Below, in pieces: positions 1 through 7,916 of a stretch of DNA of 64,000 nt. Source of the DNA: JBBQVS01 sp964250765 (GTDB lineage: Bacteria; Chloroflexota; Ktedonobacteria; Ktedonobacterales; Ktedonobacteraceae); the NCBI GenBank assembly GCA_964250765.1, contig CAXUHF010000011.1:6361-70360 (forward strand), in the 5' to 3' direction. The notes under the pieces were generated by a model. It was not told the origin of the DNA. It did not search any database and saw nothing but the letters and a program-made list of their open reading frames with translations. Both the position numbers and the translations under genes were made by a program. Position 1 is the first letter of the stretch; the number at the start of each line of letters is the position of its first letter.

Positions 1-2
1 TT

Positions 3-617
3 CAACGTCATCCCACTGAACGGCGCATACTCGTACTTCCACCCGAACAAGCCACGTTTGCTGGTATTGTGTTAGGTGGTTTATGGAGCGTAAGTCTGTA
101 TGTAGTGGGGCAAATGATTACGGATTTGTGTCGGCGTGTAGGGGTTCGATTTATCGCACCCAAGCACGAGCGAAGCAATGTGCGCTCCACGTTGATCATA
201 CCGTTCATCATTAGCACACTTCTATCAGCCCTATCCCTAACATTATTTAGCACACGTAATCGCCTCCAAAAAGTACGACAACAGCACATCTCTATTCCTT
301 TTACAACCGTCTTCAAAGCAACACTACGAGGCAACCTTGCCTATACCTATCACTTGTGTCGTCACCTGACGCGGTACTACACCTTACCTCTATTAGCTCT
401 TGGACTTTTATTCTTCCCATTTTTTATTCTTATAGCCATAATGCTATGCATTGTCATGAGCGTAGACTACTGGCGTTTGAAACCCTCGATGAAGTGGATT
501 GAATATATTCTATGTGCTATTCTTAACGATTGTGCCTATGAAGTTGGTGTTGTGCAGGGCTGTATGAACTACAAGACGTGGAAACCATTGGTGCCGATTA
601 TTAAGAGGCATATTTGA
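3..617 (+). CDS. mftF: Probable mycofactocin glycosyltransferase MftF, 3' part only
   Basis: The frame is open from the left edge, so only about the last 204 residues are present and the start lies outside the window. The fragment has a hydrophobic stretch around 120-150 (LLALGLLFFPFFILIAIML) and an end with the pattern AYEVGVVQGC...KPLVPIIKR, which resembles the C-terminal part of the family 2 glycosyltransferase that glycosylates mycofactocin. The nucleotide-sugar binding domain would be upstream and cannot be checked. The assignment rests on this C-terminal pattern plus the presence of mftA, mftB and mftC within 8 kb. If correct, it adds glucose units to the matured redox peptide at the cytoplasmic membrane. 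An unrelated membrane glycosyltransferase remains possible. Confidence 0.6.
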   Translation, partial: QRHPTERRILVLPPEQATFAGIVLGGLWSVSLYVVGQMITDLCRRVGVRFIAPKHERSNVRSTLIIPFIISTLLSALSLTLFSTRNRLQKVRQQHISIPFTTVFKATLRGNLAYTYHLCRHLTRYYTLPLLALGLLFFPFFILIAIMLCIVMSVDYWRLKPSMKWIEYILCAILNDCAYEVGVVQGCMNYKTWKPLVPIIKRHI

Positions 618-670
618 TTTGGTAGGGACTAGATTATGCGGTTTGATAAAATAACGCGGATACGTCACTT

Positions 671-793
671 GTAGGGGTCTAATTCCATTACACCCTTTTA
701 GCAATCAAGAATGTTGGAGGCCATATGCAACGTTCCATCAAATCCTCTCACATGGTGTGTCGCCACCAGCGTGTAATGGAATTAGACCCCTAC
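671..793. repeat. 123-bp palindromic element, copy 1
   Basis: Perfect 23-bp terminal inverted repeats (671-693 and 771-793) begin GTAGGGGTCTAATTCC and enclose 77 bp. A second copy of identical length lies at 63732-63854 in the opposite orientation. The two share interior sequence as well: CATATG, TGTTGGAG and CGTTyCATC align when one is reverse complemented. This looks like a MITE- or REP-type non-autonomous element. No transposase is encoded. Confidence 0.85.
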
Positions 794-884
794 GGACGTT
801 TTCTATCCTGAGTATTTGGTCAAAGACGATTATCGCGTTCAAGGCTGAATTATTGGCTACACATAGAAAATAGTGGAGACTAAA

Positions 885-1075
885 ATGGCGAAATATATAC
901 CTCGTCGTTGTTGAGAAAGCCAAAGGAAACTATTCGGCCTATGTACCTGATCTTCCTGGTTGCGTTACCACAGGTAACACAATGGATGAAATACAACGTA
1001 ACATACTTGATTGATTGGATGGTGCCTTACTTAGATGCCAATGCCGATTTGATGGGATAGATATCGAATCAGCGT
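885..1075 (+). pseudogene. Decayed HicB-family antitoxin gene
   Basis: After ATG at 885 the reading frame breaks within five codons, but the adjacent frame from 901 to 1014 reads LVVVEKAKGNYSAYVPDLPG, then CVTTGNTMDEIQRNI. This is the conserved core of HicB antitoxins (partially degraded RNase H-like fold that neutralises the HicA mRNA interferase). A stop at 1012-1014 and loss of the following helix region show the gene is broken. No hicA-like ORF is seen next to it. The remnant lies just downstream of the 123-bp element, so insertion and decay may be linked. Confidence 0.65.
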
Positions 1076-1091
1076 TAGCGTCCAGTATGGC

Positions 1092-1664
1092 CTATTTCAA
1101 TGTCGCTTTCCACTCAGAAGATTGGACGACCTCGGCCTGACGTGGAAAAACTTTGGAGAGTAGTATACGCTGGACTTCTTCATCACCATCAAAACAGCAA
1201 TCGGCTAAGACCGTCAACTGATAATCCTTGTCAGCCGCTTCCCGTAGTGTTGATAAGACAACTCCACTGGTGGAGATACCACTAAGTACCAAATGAGAAA
1301 TACCTTGTGCTCTCAACACCACTTCTAAATCACTTCCGCTAAACCCACTGACGCGACGTTTCGTGACGACAATATCCGTTGGCTGTGGAGCGACGGCAGG
1401 ATGAATCTCAGCTGTGGTCATTGATGCTGATGAGGAGGATAGGCGCTGTCTAGTAGCAGTGAAAGACTTATTATTTGGGCTTATTTCGGGATAACCTGGA
1501 CGAAAGGCTACAACCACATAGATTACGGGAATCGATGCGGCACGAGCGATATCAATAGCGGTGCCGATGGGCTTGAGAAAGTCTTCTGTTTGTGCAAACC
1601 GAGAGACGATGCTTTCTTGTACATCCATTACTAAAAGAGCTGTTTGCGAATGTGTATTAGACAT
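1092..1664 (-). CDS. Isochorismatase-family protein lacking the catalytic cysteine
   Basis: A 190-residue cysteine-hydrolase (isochorismatase) fold protein. The start is supported by AAAGGAAA just upstream. The Asp of the usual catalytic triad is present in MDVQ (D14), and the Lys in TKRRVSGF (K102). The loop that normally carries the nucleophilic Cys reads GISTSGVVLST, so valine (about V135) occupies the Cys position. Family members hydrolyse vinyl ethers, nicotinamide or other amides. Here hydrolysis by the standard mechanism is unlikely, and binding or a different chemistry is possible. It stands alone, 50 bp downstream of the MFS transporter gene on the same strand, and could be co-transcribed with it. 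Confidence 0.85.
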   Translation of the reverse strand: MSNTHSQTALLVMDVQESIVSRFAQTEDFLKPIGTAIDIARAASIPVIYVVVAFRPGYPEISPNNKSFTATRQRLSSSSASMTTAEIHPAVAPQPTDIVVTKRRVSGFSGSDLEVVLRAQGISHLVLSGISTSGVVLSTLREAADKDYQLTVLADCCFDGDEEVQRILLSKVFPRQAEVVQSSEWKATLK

Positions 1665-1713
1665 GAAAATTTCCTTTCTGTTACGAAACGATAAAAGCTT
1701 TTCTTTATGCTAA

Positions 1714-3048
1714 CTACTCAAGTTTCATAGCTGTAGTTGACTCTATAAGGCTTTTCTCCGCTGGTTTACGTAGAAGCCAGCCAACACATGCTACAACAAG
1801 GCATAGAATACCGCCAATCAAGAATGTGGTTGATACGCCAATGTGTGTTGTTAAGAGACCGGACAGGAAGTTCCCTAACGGCAAGGCACCCGCGTATATC
1901 AATAGATACACACTTATAATCCTGCCACGTAGATGATTGGGTGCGATCGTTTGAACGGCTGTAGCGGCTGTAGCTGTCATGACGATCTGTGCAAAGCCTA
2001 TGCCAATGAGTAAGGGGAACGAGAGGATGTAAAAGTGAGAAAGCGCAAACGCGATCTCAAGTATGCTGAACACAAATGCAGCACTCAGGAGAAAGCGAAT
2101 AGTAGGTTTGCGGTTTCCCCATGCGACCCACAGTGCTGAGAACAAAGCACCAAGCCCATAGGCTGCTGCAATGAAGCCATAACCTCTCGCCCCAGCGTGG
2201 AATACCTCAGTGGCAAACAGGGGCAGCATCACATTGAAGGTGATACCGAACAACGCGACTCCACCAATGAGTCCTATAATCAAAAGAACGGCTGGCATGT
2301 GCCAGGAGTAGGATAGACCCTCGCGCAAGCTCTGGAACGTACTGAGTTTTTTATCGTCCGCTCGTTTGCTGGGCAAGGCGTATAACATGCGCGGATCAAT
2401 CATGAACAGCCCGATAATAACAGCGATAAAACTGAGCGCGTTGAGCAGAAAAAGTGGTGTAACGCCGAACAGGGCAATGAGTACACCACCAAGACCTGGA
2501 CCCAGCACGCGAGCCATATTCACGAGCGAAGAGTTAAGGGCAACCGCGTTTGGCAGGTCTTCGCGGCCTACCATTTCATTAATAAAAGCGTTTCGTGCAG
2601 GCGAATCAATTGCATTTGTAATGCCTAGCAGAGCTACCAGGAGCAGGATGTGCCAAACTTGTACCACTCCCGTTATCACTAGGAGCCACATGACGGTTGA
2701 CTGAACAAGCGAAATGGATTGTGTCACGAGTAACAGAGTGCGCTTGGGTACCCGATCAGCCAGCACACCGCCATAGAGTGAGAAAATCATCACTGGCAAG
2801 TATTGTAGCAAGCTCACTACTCCGAGTAGCAACGCGCTATGTGTCAGTTGCAAGACCAACCATGCCTGCGCGGTTAGCTGCATCCATGTCCCGACCTGTG
2901 AAACCATTTGACCGAAAAAGAACAGTCGGTAGTTACGATGGTGTAGGGCAACAAACGTTTTTCGTAAGCCCCTAGTTTGTGTACTAGGTTGCTGCACCTC
3001 TTCGAGAATAGCTTTGGGAAGTAGTTGTTCTTGAGTGTCAGAATTCAT
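1714..3048 (-). CDS. MFS drug/siderophore-type exporter (DHA3/EntS-like)
   Basis: A 444-residue polytopic membrane protein with about 12 hydrophobic helices. The cytoplasmic motif GGVLADRVPKR between TM2 and TM3 is typical of the Major Facilitator Superfamily, and NYRLFFFGQMVSQVGTWMQ at the N-terminus is typical of EntS/YhhS-like proton antiporters. The start at 3048 is preferred over an upstream ATG because GGAG lies about 10 nt before it. It is divergent from a TetR regulator (3276), and the shared 227-bp region contains a palindrome, which suggests the usual drug-efflux control arrangement. The substrate cannot be predicted. Confidence 0.88.
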   Translation of the reverse strand: MNSDTQEQLLPKAILEEVQQPSTQTRGLRKTFVALHHRNYRLFFFGQMVSQVGTWMQLTAQAWLVLQLTHSALLLGVVSLLQYLPVMIFSLYGGVLADRVPKRTLLLVTQSISLVQSTVMWLLVITGVVQVWHILLLVALLGITNAIDSPARNAFINEMVGREDLPNAVALNSSLVNMARVLGPGLGGVLIALFGVTPLFLLNALSFIAVIIGLFMIDPRMLYALPSKRADDKKLSTFQSLREGLSYSWHMPAVLLIIGLIGGVALFGITFNVMLPLFATEVFHAGARGYGFIAAAYGLGALFSALWVAWGNRKPTIRFLLSAAFVFSILEIAFALSHFYILSFPLLIGIGFAQIVMTATAATAVQTIAPNHLRGRIISVYLLIYAGALPLGNFLSGLLTTHIGVSTTFLIGGILCLVVACVGWLLRKPAEKSLIESTTAMKLE

Positions 3049-3182
3049 TGGTTTTACTCCAGAGAATACTAGTAGCATAACAATTCATTGAGTGCTGAAT
3101 AAATATATGAGCTGACTGTAAGAGATGAACATTTTTGGTTCCTTCCATGAATGGATTTGCTCCTTCGCTTTTTCTATCGTAT

Positions 3183-3197
3183 TAGAATTATATTCTA
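3183..3197. promoter_or_regulatory. Candidate TetR operator
   Basis: The palindrome TAGAAT-TAT-ATTCTA has 6-bp perfect arms and lies between the divergent MFS gene and tetR gene, directly upstream of the likely tetR promoter. The position fits autoregulation and control of the exporter by the TetR protein. Functional assignment is inferred. Confidence 0.45.
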
Positions 3198-3200
3198 GCA

Positions 3201-3229
3201 TTTTGTTCTAGTCAAGGGTATGCTATAAT
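3201..3229 (+). promoter_or_regulatory. Probable sigma-A promoter of tetR
   Basis: A perfect -10 hexamer TATAAT at 3224-3229 is preceded by TGC (extended -10). A weak -35 TTTTGT at 3201-3206 gives 17-bp spacing. It lies about 45 bp upstream of the tetR start and next to the 15-bp palindrome. Confidence 0.5.
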
Positions 3230-3275
3230 TGAGGAGCAGAAGAAAAGAGTTCAGAGAGAAAAAGCGAGTAGCAGC

Positions 3276-3905
3276 ATGGTCATTGGAGATGCCGGGCAGA
3301 GCACGACTAAAGAATCCCGGAGGCAAGCTATATTAGACGCGGCACTTACCTGTTTTGCGAACAAAGGGTTCACAGAGACAACAATGGAGGACATTCGGAA
3401 GCTTTCAGGAGCCAGCACGGGAAGCATCTATCATCATTTCTCAAATAAAGAGATGCTCGCTCGCGCACTCTATCTTGAAGGACGCAGTAGTCTCAATGCT
3501 GCACTTTTCGCATCCCTCACTGCAAATACTCTGCGCGAAGGCATTGAAGCACTTGTTCACGCGTATCTGAATTGGTTTGAACAACATGCAGACCTTGGAC
3601 AATACCTTCTACAAGCAGGTGAATCGGAGTATCTAAGTGCATATATCAAAGTACTCCGACAGAAGACCAGAACCATGCTCCCGACAGAGCGCCTTTCAGG
3701 ACAGGTGTTACAGTGGCTGGCTCCATATATCAGTGACGGAAGCGTGGTCAAGCTGCCGCAATCGCTCTATATTCCCCTCATTCTCGGTCCAAGTCGAGAA
3801 TTTGTTCGTATCTGGCTGAGGACGCAGCAACCAGCCGAAATACAGGAGGTACGGGAGCCTCTTGCGAAAGCGGCTTGGTTTGTCATCGCTACACCTGTTT
3901 CCTAA
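3276..3905 (+). CDS. TetR/AcrR-family transcriptional regulator
   Basis: A 209-residue protein with an N-terminal TetR helix-turn-helix: RRQAILDAALTCFANKGF, then TTMEDIRKLSGASTGSIYHH with FSNKEML, about residues 15-62. The all-helical C-terminal ligand domain is divergent. It is transcribed away from the MFS exporter gene and probably represses it until an effector binds. The Shine-Dalgarno before ATG 3276 is weak; no better internal start precedes the HTH. It is not one of the known mycofactocin regulators by visible sequence, although it lies inside the island. Confidence 0.9.
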   Translation: MVIGDAGQSTTKESRRQAILDAALTCFANKGFTETTMEDIRKLSGASTGSIYHHFSNKEMLARALYLEGRSSLNAALFASLTANTLREGIEALVHAYLNWFEQHADLGQYLLQAGESEYLSAYIKVLRQKTRTMLPTERLSGQVLQWLAPYISDGSVVKLPQSLYIPLILGPSREFVRIWLRTQQPAEIQEVREPLAKAAWFVIATPVS

Positions 3906-3970
3906 GGTTGAATACCGGGGAAGGACTTCACAAGAACTAAAAATGCTTGCTAGAGCGACAATCATATTTA

Positions 3971-4459
3971 TTATTGCTCATACACTTGCTTTAACTTTGC
4001 TATGTCGATTTTATGCATTTGCAGCATTGCCTCTGTTACTCTTTTCGCTCTCTGAGCATTACTATCACCCAACATCTCACCTAAAGCTGTGGGGACGATT
4101 TGCCATGACACACCAAATTTGTCTTTCAGCCAGCCGCACTGTCCCTCTTCTCCTCCGCCTTCGGTAAGTTTTTCCCACAACTCATCTACCTCTTCCTGTG
4201 TCTCACAATTCACGAAAAATGATATAGCTTCGGTAAATTTGAAGTATGGACCACCGTTTAACGCCATAAAATGTTGTCCATGCAGTGTAAATGTCATGGT
4301 CAAGACAGTTCCCTCTTGCCCTGGACCAGCTTCTCCATAGCGGCTAACATTTTCTATGCTTGAGTCCCTAAAAATAGAGGTGTAAAAACCTACAGCTTCT
4401 TCGGCATTTGCATCGAACCACAAACATGGAGTAATTTTTTGCGTAGACTTTTGTATCAT
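3971..4459 (-). CDS. VOC-superfamily PhnB-like protein
   Basis: A 162-residue protein related to the PhnB / 3-demethylubiquinone-9 3-methyltransferase-like group of the glyoxalase/VOC fold. Visible features are TPCLWFDANAEEAVGFYTSIF at the N-terminus, the GxxFMALNGGP strand and the C-terminal WGVSWQIVP-like segment (DKFGVSWQIVP). The start at 4459 is chosen over one 33 bp upstream because AAAGGA precedes it at about 11 nt. Members are often metal-binding but of unknown function. It converges on tetR, with 65 bp between the genes. Confidence 0.8.
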   Translation of the reverse strand: MIQKSTQKITPCLWFDANAEEAVGFYTSIFRDSSIENVSRYGEAGPGQEGTVLTMTFTLHGQHFMALNGGPYFKFTEAISFFVNCETQEEVDELWEKLTEGGGEEGQCGWLKDKFGVSWQIVPTALGEMLGDSNAQRAKRVTEAMLQMHKIDIAKLKQVYEQ

Positions 4460-4855
4460 AACCGTTCGTATCCTTTCGTGCCTATCAATCATAGGTCAAC
4501 AACATATATACTGTAAGAACAAAGGCTTACTACTGGTCATTCTATTCTCTAATAGAGGAAATGGAAAGAAACCATCGCTAAAAAGGCAAGAGCGAGATTT
4601 GAAAAATATCTTTAATTGTTTCCCCCTTGACTTTCAAGTTACATGAACCTGTATGCTTCTCTTGAAAGCTTTCACAGAAAAAATAGATAGAGGTGTAGAA
4701 AAAACAAAGGGTAAAAAAAAAAAACGTGGTTTTTTTAAAAAATGTTTTTTTAAAAAAAAAAAAAAAAAAAAAGANNNNNNNNNNACTCTTGTTCAAAAAA
4801 CCAGTTCCAAAAAAACCCCCGGTTTTTTTTTTACCCCCATGTCTTTTCTACACCT
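4460..4855. other. Low-complexity intergenic stretch with assembly gap
   Basis: No gene is supported here. The interval contains long A and T homopolymers around 4710-4770, then ten Ns at 4775-4784, then more C and T runs. The sequence around the gap is likely unreliable, being typical of a collapsed or misassembled joint. A repeat element like those elsewhere in the window may have been lost here. Confidence 0.8.
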
Positions 4856-5989
4856 CTACACCACTTCCAGGACGCATTCGGGGTCTTTTATGCTCAGTTT
4901 CTGATGCACGAACCACTTTGTGGCAGGGCAACCACCGTGACAACTGTTGTACTGTCCACATCCAGTACACGCGCCCCCACCCATCTTGCGGTAATAATCG
5001 AAGAGCATCGAATCTTGCCAAATCTCCTTGAACGTTCTGTCATGCAAATTGCCAGCCTCGAACTCTGGTGCTTGGAAGAACGCGCAGGGATAGACCTCAC
5101 CTTCTGGACAGATACAGCAGGTCGCGGTAGCCGCACCACATACGTCAAGACCAGCGAGTTTGTTGCCGAAGGCGTTGAGATGGAAGAACGAATCGGCGGT
5201 CAACACGTCGGGATGCGTTGTCAGCCAATCTGTGAAATCACGGTATTGTTCTTGCGTTGGATGCAGGTCCGCCCATACATCTTGCCCACGTCCCGAAGGT
5301 CGTAACCGTGTGACACGAAGTTTAGAGCCAAAACTTGCTGCGATATCGTATAGTTTATCCAGTTCGGAAAAGCTATAACGTGTCAACACACTATTGACCG
5401 TCAAGCTATGGTTTTCTGCCGCCAATAGTTCTAAGCCGCGTAAGGCACGCTTGAACACACCTTGTCCACGAATACGATCATTCGTGGATTCGGTACCTCC
5501 ATCTAAACTCACTTGAAAATAGAGCGGGTCAAACTGTTTCAAGCGTTTCGCACGGTCAGCGGTGATCAGCGTACCGTTTGTGCTGATACACATGACGAGG
5601 TTTCGCTCGGTGCAGCGTTCAAGCACCTGCCAGATGCCAGGATAAATAAATGGTTCGCCACCACCGAAGTGAATTTGAAAGACCTGCATCTCTGCGAACT
5701 CATCAACGAGTGCCAGAGCTTGCTGTGTCTTGAGTTCCCTTGGTCTGCGCCGTCCCGATGCTGAAAGGCAGTGTACACAGGCAATATTGCAGGCCGCAGT
5801 AATCTCCCATGTTATGGTAATGGGTGCTGACAACCCGCCTTGCAAAAAGCGTTGTGAACCACGTCCCTTTGTCTGTGGCACCATCTTCCCCGTTTGTTGC
5901 ATCGCTGTTAATGCGAGTGGATTGACCGTTCCAACGCTCTTTTTTGCTGAACGATTCGGGCGTTCCATGAAGCGCACAAGTTCCACCAT
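4856..5989 (-). CDS. mftC: Mycofactocin radical SAM maturase MftC
   Basis: A 377-residue radical SAM/SPASM enzyme. The SAM cluster motif is CNIACVHC (C67, C71, C74) in the context TWEITAACNIACVHCLSASG. Strong family signatures follow: MQVFQIHFGGGEPF, RLRPSGRGQDVWADLHPT and DSFFHL. C-terminal auxiliary-cluster cysteines include CGAATATCCICPEGEVYPC and CTGCGQYNSCHGGC. MftC decarboxylates and cyclises the C-terminal Val-Tyr of MftA to form the redox-active core. GAGGAG lies 8 nt before the chosen ATG. About 40 extra N-terminal residues precede the region that aligns with actinobacterial MftC. The gene lies 17 bp downstream of mftB, in one transcript. Confidence 0.93.
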   Translation of the reverse strand: MVELVRFMERPNRSAKKSVGTVNPLALTAMQQTGKMVPQTKGRGSQRFLQGGLSAPITITWEITAACNIACVHCLSASGRRRPRELKTQQALALVDEFAEMQVFQIHFGGGEPFIYPGIWQVLERCTERNLVMCISTNGTLITADRAKRLKQFDPLYFQVSLDGGTESTNDRIRGQGVFKRALRGLELLAAENHSLTVNSVLTRYSFSELDKLYDIAASFGSKLRVTRLRPSGRGQDVWADLHPTQEQYRDFTDWLTTHPDVLTADSFFHLNAFGNKLAGLDVCGAATATCCICPEGEVYPCAFFQAPEFEAGNLHDRTFKEIWQDSMLFDYYRKMGGGACTGCGQYNSCHGGCPATKWFVHQKLSIKDPECVLEVV

Positions 5990-6006
5990 GAGAAATACTC
6001 CTCTTC

Positions 6007-6300
6007 CTAATCTTCAATGGATATTAATGTCTGCACATAGCCACGTTTTACAAGATCATCAAGGGCAACATACAACTTTTGTTTACTTGTTTCGGAGTAG
6101 CGGCTAGCAGCAATCGCAGTACTGACATCACTCGCGTGCTGTTCTTGACTTGCAATCAGCAGTTCAATCAGTTGAGGAGAGTTAATAAACGAGAGCGCGC
6201 CTCTATCGGCGCAGCCATATTTGTAGAGAATACCACCAAACGACTCGCGCCGAATCTTGACTTCCGCAATGAGTCTATAGTGCACAGGGGATTGAGGCAT
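6007..6300 (-). CDS. mftB: Mycofactocin peptide chaperone MftB (RiPP recognition element)
   Basis: A 97-residue PqqD-like RRE protein that presents the MftA leader to MftC. The pattern YRLIAEVKIRRESFGGILYKYG, with FINSPQLIELL after it, matches MftB proteins, whose typical form is YRL...V.LRPE.FGALLY. The open frame extends upstream, but the start at 6300 has AAGGAGAA at the right distance and gives the usual family size, about 95-100 residues. It is followed by mftC after 17 bp. Neither mftD nor mftE is seen in this window. They may lie to the left, with the rest of mftF. Confidence 0.87.
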   Translation of the reverse strand: MPQSPVHYRLIAEVKIRRESFGGILYKYGCADRGALSFINSPQLIELLIASQEQHASDVSTAIAASRYSETSKQKLYVALDDLVKRGYVQTLISIED

Positions 6301-6441
6301 CGGGTTCTCCTTGTGAGGAACAAAGCGACGACATATTCCGTACAAGCAAGCATACCCAGTAAAGAGGCAAGAAGTCAAGCGCGAGCATGACAGAGGCAGA
6401 GCATCTGTCATGCCCCCATGCTACATCATTCCCTCCCTGTA

Positions 6442-7344
6442 CTACAGAAATTCGCTTTCGATTAAGTCCGTATTCACACCTGCGGCAGCTATGTTCCCCT
6501 CAGCGGCAGCGAGAATAAGTTGCGAAGGCATCACCGTGGCAGCATCGCCAGCAGCATAAACGCCTTTTATAGTGGTCCTTCCAAAGTTATCGGTTACAGC
6601 ACCGCCAAATGCGTTCATTTCACATCCTAGCATCTCGCCAAACGAGGACGATTGGAGCCATTGGGGTGCCACAAATCCACCTTCACATACGCTTTCCTCA
6701 CCTGTAGCAAACACAACCCGTTCTAGCATGCCATTCTTACCCACAAGAGCGGTAATAGGACTTTCATTCACACGAATCTTGTTTCTCGAAAACGCTTCCT
6801 TTTGCTCGTTTGTTAAAACAGCATGACCATTCGTACACACTAGCAAATCTCGACTCCAATTCCAGATGTTTTTTGTCATATGGAACGCGTGTGGACCCTC
6901 GCAAATTACGACAAGCGGTCGATCTCGCAGTTCCCATCCGTCGCAATAGGGGCAGTTAAACAAACTTTTTCCATAAAAATCATGTATTCCATCAATGGCA
7001 GGTAATATTTCTTTCAAGCCAGTAGCCAGGATGAGAGTTTTGGCTCCAAACACCGTATCATTATTCGCCGTGAGTTCAAACGAATTCTCAGATTTGCTCA
7101 CACCAGTAATCCGAGCTTGGCGAATTTCAACCGACGGATACTTGCTAATTTCCTGGTGCGCAATGTTTCTGAACTCGTCTGGTTTCACTCCGTCTCGTGT
7201 GAGAAATCCATGCGACTCCTCCGTGACAGCATTTCTTGGCTGATTATCGTCAAACAGCACAATATTTCTTTTGGCTCTGCCTAAAACAAGTGCGGCACTT
7301 AAACCAGCAGGTCCTCCACCAATAATAGCACAATCTAATACCAT
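6442..7344 (-). CDS. Thioredoxin-reductase-like NAD(P)/FAD oxidoreductase
   Basis: A 300-residue two-dinucleotide-fold flavoprotein. The FAD motif is IIGGGPAGLSAAL (residues 8-20), the redox pair is CPYCDG (C131, C134) and the C-terminal FAD motif is GVYAAGDAA. Compared with true TrxB (CATCDG), this belongs to the shorter group often annotated simply as NAD(P)/FAD-dependent oxidoreductase, found next to Rrf2 regulators. It probably reduces a thioredoxin- or glutaredoxin-like partner. The gene lies just downstream of rrf2 on the same strand, with its own operator-like repeats in the 93-bp gap. Confidence 0.88.
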   Translation of the reverse strand: MVLDCAIIGGGPAGLSAALVLGRAKRNIVLFDDNQPRNAVTEESHGFLTRDGVKPDEFRNIAHQEISKYPSVEIRQARITGVSKSENSFELTANNDTVFGAKTLILATGLKEILPAIDGIHDFYGKSLFNCPYCDGWELRDRPLVVICEGPHAFHMTKNIWNWSRDLLVCTNGHAVLTNEQKEAFSRNKIRVNESPITALVGKNGMLERVVFATGEESVCEGGFVAPQWLQSSSFGEMLGCEMNAFGGAVTDNFGRTTIKGVYAAGDAATVMPSQLILAAAEGNIAAAGVNTDLIESEFL

Positions 7345-7362
7345 GTACTCCCTATCCTTTCT

Positions 7363-7390
7363 TATAATAGACTTTGTAGACTCTTAATAT
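7363..7390. promoter_or_regulatory. Operator-like repeats upstream of the oxidoreductase gene
   Basis: Read on the minus strand this segment contains AGTCTA twice in direct order (GAGTCTACAAAGTCTATTATA). It resembles one half of the 27-bp palindrome upstream of rrf2 (half-site TGAGTCTATAATA). Regulation of the reductase by the same Rrf2 protein is inferred. Confidence 0.5.
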
Positions 7391-7437
7391 CTACAATCAA
7401 AACAAAAAAACATACACATGCTAAAGAGTGTGTATGT

Positions 7438-7875
7438 TTACACTGTCTCCTGGTTCAACATGTTCAATGAGTTCAAGAAGCTTGTGTTCCTTTCGACAAG
7501 TTCAATGAGCTTGCGTTCTTTGAGGTAGTCTTCCATCTGTTGTTCCGCATTCATCATCACTTCCTGAATCAGGCAAGTATGATGATTGTGCTCAGTTCCA
7601 CAGGAAAACAACGAAGCCGTTCCTTCAATTGCAGAAACGACATCCAAGAAAGAAATGTCAGCTTTGTTTCTTGTCAGCTTATATCCGCCGTGTATACCGG
7701 GTGTAGATTCAATCAAGCCAGCCTTCACGAGCTTCGTCAAAATCTTCGAGAGATATGTTGGGGAAAGTTCCTGAAACTCGGCTAATTGTTGAACCCCAAG
7801 CGTTTTCCCAGGAGGAAGAGTTACGAAGTGTAGCATGGTATGGAGTGCATAATTGGTTGCTTGCGAATACTTCAC
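7438..7875 (-). CDS. Rrf2-family redox-responsive regulator
   Basis: A 145-residue Rrf2 protein. The winged helix begins MKYSQATNYALHTMLHFV and includes LSPTYLSKILTKLVKAGLIES and the wing GIHGGYKLTR, about residues 1-68. Two cysteines, in FSCGTEHNHHTC, lie in the region that holds Fe-S ligands in IscR/NsrR. With only two Cys, a thiol switch is as likely as a cluster. It sits upstream of a thioredoxin-reductase-like gene and has a long palindrome 15 bp before its start, so autoregulation and control of the reductase are likely. Confidence 0.9.
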   Translation of the reverse strand: MKYSQATNYALHTMLHFVTLPPGKTLGVQQLAEFQELSPTYLSKILTKLVKAGLIESTPGIHGGYKLTRNKADISFLDVVSAIEGTASLFSCGTEHNHHTCLIQEVMMNAEQQMEDYLKERKLIELVERNTSFLNSLNMLNQETV

Positions 7876-7889
7876 ACATCTCTCCTTTC

Positions 7890-7916
7890 TATTATAGACT
7901 CAATGAGTCTATAATA
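7890..7916. promoter_or_regulatory. 27-bp palindromic Rrf2 operator
   Basis: Perfect 13-bp arms (TATTATAGACTCA and its complement) flank one central base. The site lies 15 bp upstream of the rrf2 start, where it would overlap the promoter, and it is also 155 bp upstream of mftA on the other strand. Half-sites recur before the reductase gene. Confidence 0.75.

Noticed and set aside
671..793. Palindromic repeats as CRISPR
   Set aside because: Copies are isolated, far apart and internally inverted, without regular spacers or cas genes.
4578..4904. Lys/Phe-rich ORFs around the N gap
   Set aside because: They are translations of homopolymers and Ns, not genes.
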